This document shows, one piece after another, positions 56,157 through 64,000 of a stretch of DNA of 64,000 bases (its first letter is position 1; each line of letters begins with the position of its first letter). The translations under genes were made by a program, and so were the position numbers. The notes beneath the pieces are model-generated. The model was given only the letters and a program-made list of their open reading frames with translations. It was not told where the DNA came from and did not search any database. The stretch lies in assembly GCA_963817885.1 (NCBI GenBank), contig CAWFQE010000002.1, positions 868,001-932,000 of the forward strand, read 5' to 3'. This DNA is from CAVOHU01 sp963817885. GTDB taxonomy: Bacteria > Acidobacteriota > Vicinamibacteria > Vicinamibacterales > JAKQTR01.

Positions 56157-57195
56157 TTGCCGACTGTCACGCTCTGCGTCATCGCCAGGAACGAGGAAGC
56201 CCTGATCGGCCGCTGTCTCGCCAGCGTGTCTGGTGCGGTCGATCAGGTCGTCGTCGTCGATACCGGCTCCACCGACCGGACCGCGGATCGGGCGCGGGAA
56301 GCGGGGGCGGAGGTGTCGGAATTCTCGTGGTGTGACGATTTCGCGGCCGCCCGAAATGCGTCGATCGAGCGAGCGCGCGGCGACTGGATCCTGGTCCTCG
56401 ATGCGGACGAACAGCTGGCGACGGAATCCCGCGCGGCCCTGAAGCCGCTGCTGGAGGAGTCACGGGCTGCGGCGTTCTCGGTCGTCGTTCACAACCTGCA
56501 ACCGCCGGGCGAGCTGGTCCGCTTCCAGAACTCGCCGATCGTCCGGCTCTTTCGAAACGCGCCGGGCCATCGCTACCGCGGCATCATCCACGAATCGGTC
56601 ACCGAAGCGATTGTGGAGGCGGGCGGCAGGGTGGCGCCCTCACCACTGGTCGTCGTGCACGACGGCTACGCGCACGATTCGGTGCAGGGCGGGGCCGGCC
56701 GCGCGACGCGCAACCTCGCGCTTCTGCAGATGGCGGCATCGAAGGCGCCCACCGATCCTTACCTGCAGTACCAGCTGGGCGTCACCTGGCGCCAGCTCGG
56801 CAATCAGACCGAAGCCCGGCGGCACCTCCGACAGGCGATGGAGTCGGACGCCGGGACGCTGAGCGCCGAGGTCAGGAGCCTGACGGCCACCAAGCTGGCT
56901 CAGATCGCTCTCGCCGATCGGCGGCACGGCAGCGCGGTCGCGTACGCGTCGCGCGCGCTGGAGGCCGATCCGCACGGCTGCATCGCCCGCATGGTGATGG
57001 CTCTCGCGCTGGTTCACATGCACCGCTACCAGGACGCCCTTCCGCCACCTGGAATGGCTCGGGGTGCACGGGCGGTCGCAGCTCACTGTGGCCGAGGACG
57101 TGGATGCGCTGGCGGACGCGTGCCGGGCACGTGCCGGGTCGGACAGATCGAGCGAGAGATACGTCCAGAGCGCAGATCCGAAACCAGGTTCCTGA
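56157..57195 (+). CDS. Glycosyltransferase family 2 with TPR (frameshifted)
   Basis: About 346 residues after one frameshift near 57043 (CGCCCTTCCGCC). GT-A fold: VTLCVIARNEEALIGRCLASV, VVVDTGSTDRT, WILVLDADEQ (DxD-like), then TPR-like helices (YLQYQLGVTWRQLGNQTEARRHLRQAM) and, in the second frame, FRHLEWLGVHGRSQLTVAEDVD. TTG start with AAGAGGA upstream. Transfers sugar to surface or flagellar glycan; substrate unknown. The 433 bases after it hold nothing recognised. Confidence 0.8.
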
Positions 57196-57628
57196 AATCG
57201 GATGCCGCCCGCCTCGCACCGGCTCTCCGGATGCCGAACGGTGCCCGGTATCGTCACGCCGACACGCAGGTCGGAGAACCGATCGGCGCTCGAGCCGAAA
57301 CGGGTGGCGTGCGGGCAGATCCTCGCCGGAATCGCGACCGTTGGCGGCGCCGCAAGGCACGCGACGGCTGCTCGCGGCTCCGCAGTCGGCTGAGAGAGCA
57401 ATCGTGGTGCCAGTGAAGGACTGCGGGGTGACGTGGCATCGATCTTGGAGCAGCCGCTGCGGGCGTGATGCGCCTTTGCGGGCCGGGGCGCCGTCGACCG
57501 GACTGACATCGAGCGCACGCCCCCTTATTCGCGCCGGAAACCAGATCCGGGCCCTTGGCCGCCCGCTCGGGTTTCCAGCCGACAGGCGTCGGTGTGTCGG
57601 AGACTCGACGCCACCGCAGGAGATGAAC

Positions 57629-59197
57629 ATGAAGGTCGCCTTCGTCTACCCTGGGATCGTCTGCACCGGCTACAACTCCTACACGACGCTCCTGGGAGAA
57701 GGCGAATCCCTGCCCATCTACGGGATCTCCCTGCTGGCGGGGATCGTGAAGGCCAGAGGTCATGAGGTGGAGTTGCTGGACTTGCGGCAACTGGCATCGG
57801 AAGACGACCTGATCGCCAGGCTTCGCGCCTCCTCTTGCGATGTCGTCGCCGTCACCGTTCAGACGCCGAGCTTCAACATCGCGTGCCGGGTTGCCGAGAT
57901 CGCAAAACGGTTCGGGAAGGTCACGCTGGCCGGTGGAATCCACGCGACCGTGGCCCCGGAGGATTTCGACCGGCCGTGCTGGGACCACGTGGTCAAGGGC
58001 GACGGCGAGATTGCCCTCCCCGACCTGCTCGACGCACTGGACAAGGGCGAATCAGCTCCCAGGCTCATCGAGGGAACCGTCTGCGACGACCTGGACAGTC
58101 TTCCCCTGCCTCATTACTTCCCCGAGTGGTTGCCCAACTATCGTCAGTGGTATGGCATCGAGGCAGCTCGCGGGTGCTTTGGCCGCTGCACGTATTGCGT
58201 GTCAGGCCAGCGGAAGTACTACCGGAAGATGCGCTTCCGGTCCAACGCTCACGTGCTCAGGGAAATCGATCACGCGTACCGGCTGTTCCGCTTCACGCAC
58301 CTCGCCTTTCTCGACGTGAACGCGACGGCGCACCGGCGCCGGTTCAACGATCTCCTCCGGACCCTGGCGGACCGTTACCCCGAGCTGCAGGTGGGCATCC
58401 AGGACCGATCCGACACCTTCAACGAGGAAACGGCCGAGCTGTTATCGCGATTCAAGGGCGGCGGCCTCGTCTGGTTCGGGTTCGAGAGCGGGTCCCCCCG
58501 GATGCTCGAGTTCATTCACAAGGACTTCGACGTCAGCCAGGCGAAGGCGGCGCTCGACTTGTGCAAGAAGCACCGCCTGAAGACTGCCGCGATGATGATC
58601 ATCGGCATCCCGACGGAGACAGAAGAAGACATCCAGCAGACCTATGACCTGGTCAAGTACGCGCGGCCGGACATCCTCGCCGTGAACATCATGTCTCCGT
58701 TCCCGGGCACGCCCCTGTTCGACTATTGCCGCGACAACGGGCTCTTCCCCGAGAACATGACGCATGAGCGTTTCCACATCCGGAAGATCTTCGAGCGCGG
58801 ATTGCTGAAGGGCGTCGACTACGACCGTGTCCGGTACTGGCAGAAGCGGATTCACGGCCTGGCCAGCCTCGACGCGGAGGCGCGAGACCGCATCGAGGCG
58901 ATCGTGACCCGTGCGGTCAAGGCTCGCCGCAAAGTGGGCGTGTTCGGCGCCGGCGCCCACACGGAAGGCCTTCTGGCGAGCACGAGGATCTCAGAAGCCG
59001 GCCCGGTCCTCTTCGACAACGACATCCGGAAGTGGGGCGACACCATGGTGGGGTTCGACATCCTGCCGCCAAGCCGGATTCCTGACGCCGGAGTGGACTG
59101 CGTGGTGATTTCCACCAAGGCCCACGAAGAGGCCGTGTTCCAGCAACTGCAGGGCATGAACCTCAATGGGGTTGAAGTGGTCAGGCTCTACGCCTGA
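57629..59197 (+). CDS. B12-binding radical SAM protein with NAD-like tail
   Basis: 522 residues. Cobalamin-binding domain (VAFVYPGIVCTGYNS ... SLLAGIVKARGHEVELLD), radical SAM cluster GCFGRCTYC (C183, C187, C190), and a C-terminal domain of ~100 residues with KVGVFGAGAHTEGLL and DCVVISTKAHEE, as in sugar-modifying enzymes. The start is the second ATG, with AGGAG 6 nt before. A methyl- or sugar-modifying enzyme of the glycosylation locus is likely; substrate unknown. Confidence 0.88.
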   Translation: MKVAFVYPGIVCTGYNSYTTLLGEGESLPIYGISLLAGIVKARGHEVELLDLRQLASEDDLIARLRASSCDVVAVTVQTPSFNIACRVAEIAKRFGKVTLAGGIHATVAPEDFDRPCWDHVVKGDGEIALPDLLDALDKGESAPRLIEGTVCDDLDSLPLPHYFPEWLPNYRQWYGIEAARGCFGRCTYCVSGQRKYYRKMRFRSNAHVLREIDHAYRLFRFTHLAFLDVNATAHRRRFNDLLRTLADRYPELQVGIQDRSDTFNEETAELLSRFKGGGLVWFGFESGSPRMLEFIHKDFDVSQAKAALDLCKKHRLKTAAMMIIGIPTETEEDIQQTYDLVKYARPDILAVNIMSPFPGTPLFDYCRDNGLFPENMTHERFHIRKIFERGLLKGVDYDRVRYWQKRIHGLASLDAEARDRIEAIVTRAVKARRKVGVFGAGAHTEGLLASTRISEAGPVLFDNDIRKWGDTMVGFDILPPSRIPDAGVDCVVISTKAHEEAVFQQLQGMNLNGVEVVRLYA

Positions 59198-59321
59198 CCG
59201 TCGCACGGCGGTCGACGCACAAGGCGGCGGTTGCCATCCGAGGTCTGGACCAGATCCGGGAACGCGCGAAGCCCCGACCCGGACAGCGGTCGCAGGCCGA
59301 GCATCGCGCTGAGGTGGAAGC

Positions 59322-62066
59322 GTGGGACCTCAAACAGACCTCGTTCGACAGGCCGGCACCGCAAGCGATGGCGTTCGTGTCGAGGACGGTCCCGGCGGAC
59401 GGACGATCGCGGTCAGGACACCTGACGGTCGGTGGGTGCGTCTGCACAGCAGTCGCGATCCCCTGGGTGAGGCTGACCGGCTCGTATCGGAGCTCTTCGT
59501 CGGCGGAGAGCCCGATTTCGTCATCATCATCGGGCTCGGACTCGGGTACGTCCTCGACGCCGTCGAGGCTCGCTCCGCGCGCACGCGTGTGCTGGCGCTG
59601 GAGCCCGTTCCCGAGACGCTGCCCGCCCTGATGCAGCGCCGGGACTGGACGAACTGGCTGCACAAAGACCGCCTCACGCTGGTCGTCGGGCCGGACTTCG
59701 GCAATTCGCCTGCGGCCTCGAAGGCGCTTGGCGGGAAGTCTGCGCCTGTGCTGGCGCATCCCGTGATTGCCAGGGAGTTTCCGTCGGCCACTGCGCAAGC
59801 GCGAGGGGTCGCCGAAAAGATCCTCTCCGGCGCTCAATCCAATGCCGCCGCTCGTCGCGTGTTTGCCGGGCGGTATCTTCGCAATACCCTGATCAATCTG
59901 CCCACGATCGCGGCTGAGGGCGACGCCGGGCGGCTGAATGACGCGGCTCGCGGCGTCCCGACCGTGATCGTCGCAGCCGGCCCCTCGCTCGATGACAATC
60001 TCGACAGCCTGCGTCGCCTCAGAGGACGCTCGCTCTTCATCAGCGTCGACACGGCGCTACGGCCGCTGCTCGCAGCCGGCATCAGGCCGCACATCGTCGT
60101 CGGCATCGACCCGGGCGAGGTCAACGCACGCCACCTGACCGATCTTCCTCCAACCGACGGCATCTGGCTGGTTGGCGAAGGCAGCTTGAACCCTCGGGCG
60201 TTCCGCGCATTCGAAAGCCGGACGTTCTCGTTTCACGTCAGCAATCATCACCCGTGGCCGTGGCTTGCCGGCCACGGCCTCGGGCGGGGGTCCCTTCGAG
60301 CCTGGGGATCGGTGCTGACCTCAGCCTTCGACCTCGCGTGCGGGATGGGGTGCGATCCCATCGTCTTTGCGGGAGCGGATCTCGCCTATACGCAGGGCCT
60401 GCTCTACTGCCGCAATACGGCGTTCGAAGCCGAGTGGAGCCACCTGGCGACCAACGAGGCAAGAGCCGAGGAATTCCGGGAGTTTCTCAGGAAGCAGGGG
60501 TCGGCACCGGAAACGGACGTGCGGGGCAACCCCGTCCTGTCGCGGTCGCATTTCGTGCAATTCCGCGACTGGATCGTCTCGCGTGCCGGTGAGCTCACCT
60601 GCCGCAAGGTCTTCAATGGCACCGGCGGGGGCATCCTGCACGGCGGCTGCATCGAACAGGTTGATCTGGCCGGCCTGGCGTTTCCCGAGACCGGCGATCT
60701 CGACAACCGCCTGAGAAGCCGCCTGGCTACTGCGTGGTCGGACGATGCGGGAGCGCGAGGCGAAGACCGCGCCCGGCTGGCGGAGGCGCTGGGTTGTGCG
60801 CCAGACGAGGGTGTGCCCCTCGACACCTGGATGGCGTTTGCCGGCGAGACCACACCCCGGGCACAGATTGTCAGCTGCGTGGCCAACGCCGCGAGGAAGC
60901 TGGTTGAGGCGCAGCCGAGCGGCGTTCGGACCCAGCGGCTCGATGCCGAGCCGATCTGCCGGCGTTCGTTCGACGCAGTCCCGCAAGCCGCCAGGATCAT
61001 GGTCGTCGGCGGGCACCACGAAGCACGGGCGCTGAAGCGGAGACTGGTCGGGTCGAGGGCGGATGCGTGTGTTCTCGGTTTCGCTGATCGAGAGCCCGGG
61101 GGAACCCTCGACCGGCTCCCCGTCTATCCGTTCTCACGCCTCGAGGAAACCGACTACGACGCCATCGCAACTGCGTCGGACGTATCAGCGGAGGATCTCA
61201 GCCGGGCCGCGGCGCCCGGCGTGCCGGTCATCCGATTTGACTCGTCGCTCAGTTCAGCCGACAAGATCTCCCCCTACGTATGGCTCGACGAAGCCCTGCC
61301 GCGCATCGCGATTGACAAGCCGGTGCTGCTGCTCGGAAAGGGACCTGGCCTGGCGAAGGTACCGCCCGATGCCCACCGCACGCATTTCGTCCTGAGCATC
61401 AACCAGGCGTTCGCGCGCGTGGAGCACGCCGACGCCGTCTTCTTCCTCGACGCCGACCAGCTGATTCACATTCTCTTCGCGCCCGGGTTTGCGGGACGAT
61501 GGGATCGCCTCTTCGTTCCCGACGGCATCATGAAGCGGTTCGACAACGTCAAGGACACGGACCTCCCCTTCGGCGCCCAGGAATTCGACGCGGTCGAGCG
61601 CTACTACACAGACAGCTGGGCATGGGACCAGTTGATGCGGTTCGAGGATGTCGATCGGGTGATCGACTTCTCGTGGATCAAGAACAGGGTCGTCCGTTTC
61701 AACCTGCAGAATGTCTACTGGGATCGCGCGGTGCATCCGGAGTGGCCGCACATCGACAGAGAGCTCGACGCCTTCCGCCCCGAGAGCATGGCGCAGCCGA
61801 ACCTGTTGAAGTCGGGCTGCAACAGCGCGCACCTCGCGCTGTCGTTTCTCTTCAAGAAGGGCGTGACGAGCGTCGTGACGGCCGGGTTGGGGCTCGAGGA
61901 AGGCTACGCCACCGACATCGACGCTCGAACCGCGTACAAGCGTCAGACTGACCACGAGACGCCCCGGTGGTTCGGGACGTTGAAGGTCATGGATCACCTT
62001 GGCATTCGACACCAGCGCGTCGAAGAGATGTGCGACGCCGAGCTGGCGCGCACGTTCGGGCGATAG
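59322..62066 (+). CDS. DUF115/Maf-type glycosyltransferase, two-part
   Basis: 914 residues from GTG 59322, the first possible start after a stop at 59310. The N-terminal ~430 match the motility-associated-factor/DUF115 fold (VIIIGLGLGYVLDAVEA, VPTVIVAAGPSLDDNLD, FISVDTALRPLLAAGI, ADLAYTQG). The C-terminal half (VLLLGKGPGLAKVPPDAHRTHFVLSINQA ... LKSGCNSAHLALSFLFKKGVTSVVTAG) is a second domain of similar type, perhaps sialyltransferase-like. Maf proteins attach nonulosonic acids to flagellin. Confidence 0.82.
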   Translation: MGPQTDLVRQAGTASDGVRVEDGPGGRTIAVRTPDGRWVRLHSSRDPLGEADRLVSELFVGGEPDFVIIIGLGLGYVLDAVEARSARTRVLALEPVPETLPALMQRRDWTNWLHKDRLTLVVGPDFGNSPAASKALGGKSAPVLAHPVIAREFPSATAQARGVAEKILSGAQSNAAARRVFAGRYLRNTLINLPTIAAEGDAGRLNDAARGVPTVIVAAGPSLDDNLDSLRRLRGRSLFISVDTALRPLLAAGIRPHIVVGIDPGEVNARHLTDLPPTDGIWLVGEGSLNPRAFRAFESRTFSFHVSNHHPWPWLAGHGLGRGSLRAWGSVLTSAFDLACGMGCDPIVFAGADLAYTQGLLYCRNTAFEAEWSHLATNEARAEEFREFLRKQGSAPETDVRGNPVLSRSHFVQFRDWIVSRAGELTCRKVFNGTGGGILHGGCIEQVDLAGLAFPETGDLDNRLRSRLATAWSDDAGARGEDRARLAEALGCAPDEGVPLDTWMAFAGETTPRAQIVSCVANAARKLVEAQPSGVRTQRLDAEPICRRSFDAVPQAARIMVVGGHHEARALKRRLVGSRADACVLGFADREPGGTLDRLPVYPFSRLEETDYDAIATASDVSAEDLSRAAAPGVPVIRFDSSLSSADKISPYVWLDEALPRIAIDKPVLLLGKGPGLAKVPPDAHRTHFVLSINQAFARVEHADAVFFLDADQLIHILFAPGFAGRWDRLFVPDGIMKRFDNVKDTDLPFGAQEFDAVERYYTDSWAWDQLMRFEDVDRVIDFSWIKNRVVRFNLQNVYWDRAVHPEWPHIDRELDAFRPESMAQPNLLKSGCNSAHLALSFLFKKGVTSVVTAGLGLEEGYATDIDARTAYKRQTDHETPRWFGTLKVMDHLGIRHQRVEEMCDAELARTFGR

Positions 62067-62145
62067 TCTGCACGGCTCCTTCGGTCGATCCGGTTGCCTG
62101 GATGCCGGGCTACGCGCGCGACAACCGATGATGGTGGCTGCGGGT

Positions 62146-64000
62146 TCAGACTGCCTGCGCGTGTGCCCGCATGAAGTGGCGCGGGTCCGCGATCGGCTGA
62201 CCCGCGATCGGGCTGGCCTCGGCCCAGCCGCAGCGTGCGACGTAGGCCGCGGGCAAGCGATCGCAAATGGCCGACAGCGAACAGATCGAGCACTGCTGCC
62301 CGTTGGCCGCCTGCTCCCGGGCAGCAGCGCGGGTCACGCATTCTCGCGTGGCGTAGTCCGCCGCGCCGAATCCCTCGACATCAGGAAGGTCGCCGCCACG
62401 TTCGTACCGGTGGGAGGCCGACGAGGTGCCGTAGAGGTGCACGGCGCGATCGAGGAGTCCGAGGCCTGCGAGCGTCTCGGCAATCGAGAGCCGGGACAGC
62501 TCAGAGGTGATGAGCACGATGTCGGCGCGGTCCAATGCGATCGAATCGGCCGAACGCCAGGGATGCCCGAACAGGGTATCGCCTCCGCAGTAGCCCGGCG
62601 ATGACAGGAATCCGCCTATCGTCACGGCCTCAGACAGCCACTCGTGGCTTTCGATCGCCTGGATCACCTGGCGCCCGACGACCTCGGAACCATACAGCCA
62701 CACGACCGGACGAACCGGGCCATTTCGAGGCACCCGCACGCTCAGCGCGTTGATGGCCTTCTCCTCGGGCGAACTAACCTCGTGCCGGGCCTGCGGGCCG
62801 CGCGCGCGGCTCACCTGTTCGAAGAGATGTTCCGGACGGGGCAGCCGCCCGTTTCGATCGAGGGCCGCCCGGTTGACCTTCCAACCCGCGACCGCCGGAT
62901 CGACGGCCTGGATGTCGTAAGCCAGCTGCAAACTGTGCCGGATGTGTTTCCGGTGATTCTCGCCGGCGAGGCAGAACGGAAAGTGCCGGATCGTGGCGTC
63001 AATGCCCGCGGCCTCGAGCGTGTCGACCGCACGCCGCACGTACGGCGCCACCTCTGACAGCCAGGGCTTCACGTTGGCGGGCGCGCCGGGCGGGTCGCCC
63101 GGATTGAAGTCCAACGCGACGGCCGCGGGCTTCGTCTCGAGGGCGATCGCCGTGATCTGATCGAGGCGCGCCGGCTCGCAGCCGTTGAGACGGGCCACGA
63201 CCCGCGCGGGCATGTCCGCCGAGCGCAGCGCGCTCAAGGCGGCTTCGACTCGCGCCAGATCCGCTCCTGTACCGATCCGCAGCGACACATCATTGCTGAA
63301 CCCGTCCGCCAGGCGGCGGCAGGCGGCGTGGTCGAGATCTTCGACCTCGTCGATGACCAGCGTCGGCCGCAATCCGATGTCGTGGCAGTATCCCAGAAGA
63401 TCATCCAGGCCGGGATGCGAGAGCGGATGCCGGCCGCTGAGGTCGACCTCGGAGTGGTCGAATACGTCGACCAGGTGCCGCGCCGCCTGTTTGAGGGTGT
63501 CCAGGGGCACGAAGGACTTCGCACTGCGGGCAGCGTCGCCCCCGATGTCCAGCGCGCCGCGCCGCGTGAGGGACGCCGTCGCCGTCCGATCGGGCACTCG
63601 ACGCCGCCCGGGGCCGCTCTCGACGTGATCGAGCCGCAACGCGCGGCGCGTCGCAACGGCCATCACCTGCACGTCGTGCGCGCGTTCCCAGAGCTCGCGG
63701 TTCCTGCGGCCGATCTCCTGCCGCGTGGCGGGCTCTGTGGCCAGGATCTGGATCAGCTGCCGCTTGATCGCAGCCCGCGAGAAGTTGTTGTCCATGAGGA
63801 TCGAGAACCCGCAGCCGTGGTCCTGCACGTACTCGTGCAGGTGCCAGTCCTTGTGCCCCATCGAGATGACCGGCTTGCCGGCGCAAAGATACTCCGAGAG
63901 CTTCGTGGACAGCGAGTGCCTGAACAGCGAAATGTGCTGGTCGCGATAGGTGACGGTCGTGACCAGGAAGTCGGCGCGGCGGTAGACGTCGGGCAGCCGG
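62146..64000 (-). CDS. Glycosyltransferase fused to radical-SAM-like domain, 5' cut
   Basis: At least 618 residues; the start lies beyond the right edge. Visible first: YRDQHISLFRHSLSTKLSEYLCAGKPVISMGHKDWHLHEY, a GT-B glycosyltransferase C-terminal pattern. Then a TIM-barrel-like region (SEVDLSGRHPLSHPGLDDLLGYCHDIGLRPTLVID ... ATIRHFPFCLAGENHRKHI) that resembles radical SAM proteins but lacks a CxxxCxxC cluster, and a C-terminal CSICSLSAICDRLPAAYVARCGW auxiliary-cluster-like motif. Convergent with the Maf-type gene. Role in glycan synthesis inferred. Confidence 0.7.
   Translation of the reverse strand, partial: RLPDVYRRADFLVTTVTYRDQHISLFRHSLSTKLSEYLCAGKPVISMGHKDWHLHEYVQDHGCGFSILMDNNFSRAAIKRQLIQILATEPATRQEIGRRNRELWERAHDVQVMAVATRRALRLDHVESGPGRRRVPDRTATASLTRRGALDIGGDAARSAKSFVPLDTLKQAARHLVDVFDHSEVDLSGRHPLSHPGLDDLLGYCHDIGLRPTLVIDEVEDLDHAACRRLADGFSNDVSLRIGTGADLARVEAALSALRSADMPARVVARLNGCEPARLDQITAIALETKPAAVALDFNPGDPPGAPANVKPWLSEVAPYVRRAVDTLEAAGIDATIRHFPFCLAGENHRKHIRHSLQLAYDIQAVDPAVAGWKVNRAALDRNGRLPRPEHLFEQVSRARGPQARHEVSSPEEKAINALSVRVPRNGPVRPVVWLYGSEVVGRQVIQAIESHEWLSEAVTIGGFLSSPGYCGGDTLFGHPWRSADSIALDRADIVLITSELSRLSIAETLAGLGLLDRAVHLYGTSSASHRYERGGDLPDVEGFGAADYATRECVTRAAAREQAANGQQCSICSLSAICDRLPAAYVARCGWAEASPIAGQPIADPRHFMRAHAQAV

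Overview
This 64 kb window is GC-rich, densely coded bacterial chromosome. The gene families (Gld-type ABC exporter with a DUF4340 partner, folP-cdaA-cdaR-glmM block, PVM-like microcompartment genes, DUF115 glycosyltransferase) suggest an Acidobacteriota-like organism, possibly of the Vicinamibacteria, but no rRNA or universal marker is present, so this placement is inference. Genes from about 6.6 to 55.8 kb lie almost entirely on the minus strand; the two ends are mainly plus. No rRNA, tRNA, CRISPR array, prophage or intact insertion sequence was recognised.

Layout. 0-6.3 kb (+): end of a Gld-type ABC exporter (ATPase, permease, auxiliary protein), a DUF4340 protein, a PBP4-type lipoprotein and a membrane protein. 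6.6-17.9 kb: cupin, DoxX, a secreted coiled-coil/TPR protein, an OmpR-type two-component pair, stress-type enzymes (quinone reductase, ICMT-like methyltransferase, PfpI), a DinB/MDMPI-fold protein and a TPR protein. 18.4-24.4 kb: a row of small unrelated minus-strand genes (DUF4386, cupin, TspO, methyltransferase, pyrimidine-dimer glycosylase, DUF2200, coiled-coil, chimeric membrane protein, DUF6933), three of them ending in copies of one 45-bp palindromic repeat. 24.4-34.6 kb: an expanded type I restriction-modification island (hsdM, two DUF1016-like pieces, a broken hsdS, a PD-(D/E)XK-like nuclease, an AlbA_2 ATPase, hsdR) joined by 4-nt overlaps. 34.8-36.6 kb: a UvrD-helicase remnant, a FVAMPF (deoxyribosyltransferase/TIR-like) gene lying between two attC-like palindromes, and a truncated ion channel. 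37-43 kb: an AlaX-type editing protein, queC, queE, DUF72, cyclophilin, endonuclease III. 43.3-45.9 kb: a 2-hydroxyacid dehydrogenase and a compact microcompartment gene set (one hexamer, three pentamers and a tiny cysteine protein that begins with an encapsulation-peptide-like helix). 46-55.8 kb: YHS and TPR proteins, hydrolase, pdxJ, a class II aldolase/SDR fusion, an LsrF-type aldolase, glmM, cdaR, cdaA, folP. 56-64 kb: a surface or flagellar glycosylation locus (glycosyltransferase, B12-radical SAM, DUF115 protein and a partial glycosyltransferase/radical-SAM-like fusion).

How the genes fit together. The class II aldolase/SDR and the LsrF-type aldolase run in the same direction as the microcompartment genes and suggest deoxysugar (rhamnose/fucose) breakdown releasing a short aldehyde, as in planctomycete-type compartments; the usual aldehyde dehydrogenase and phosphotransacylase are not in the window. 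folP-cdaA-cdaR-glmM is the conserved c-di-AMP/cell-wall block.

Two general properties stand out. First, intergenic gaps repeatedly hold degenerate tandem repeats with an exact 7-base period, mostly GGCTNNN or its complement, at eight or more loci. Second, about ten otherwise normal genes are broken by single-base indels, mostly an extra base in a short G or C run; in housekeeping genes (glmM, folP) this looks like residual sequencing error, whereas hsdS carries so many that real decay is possible.
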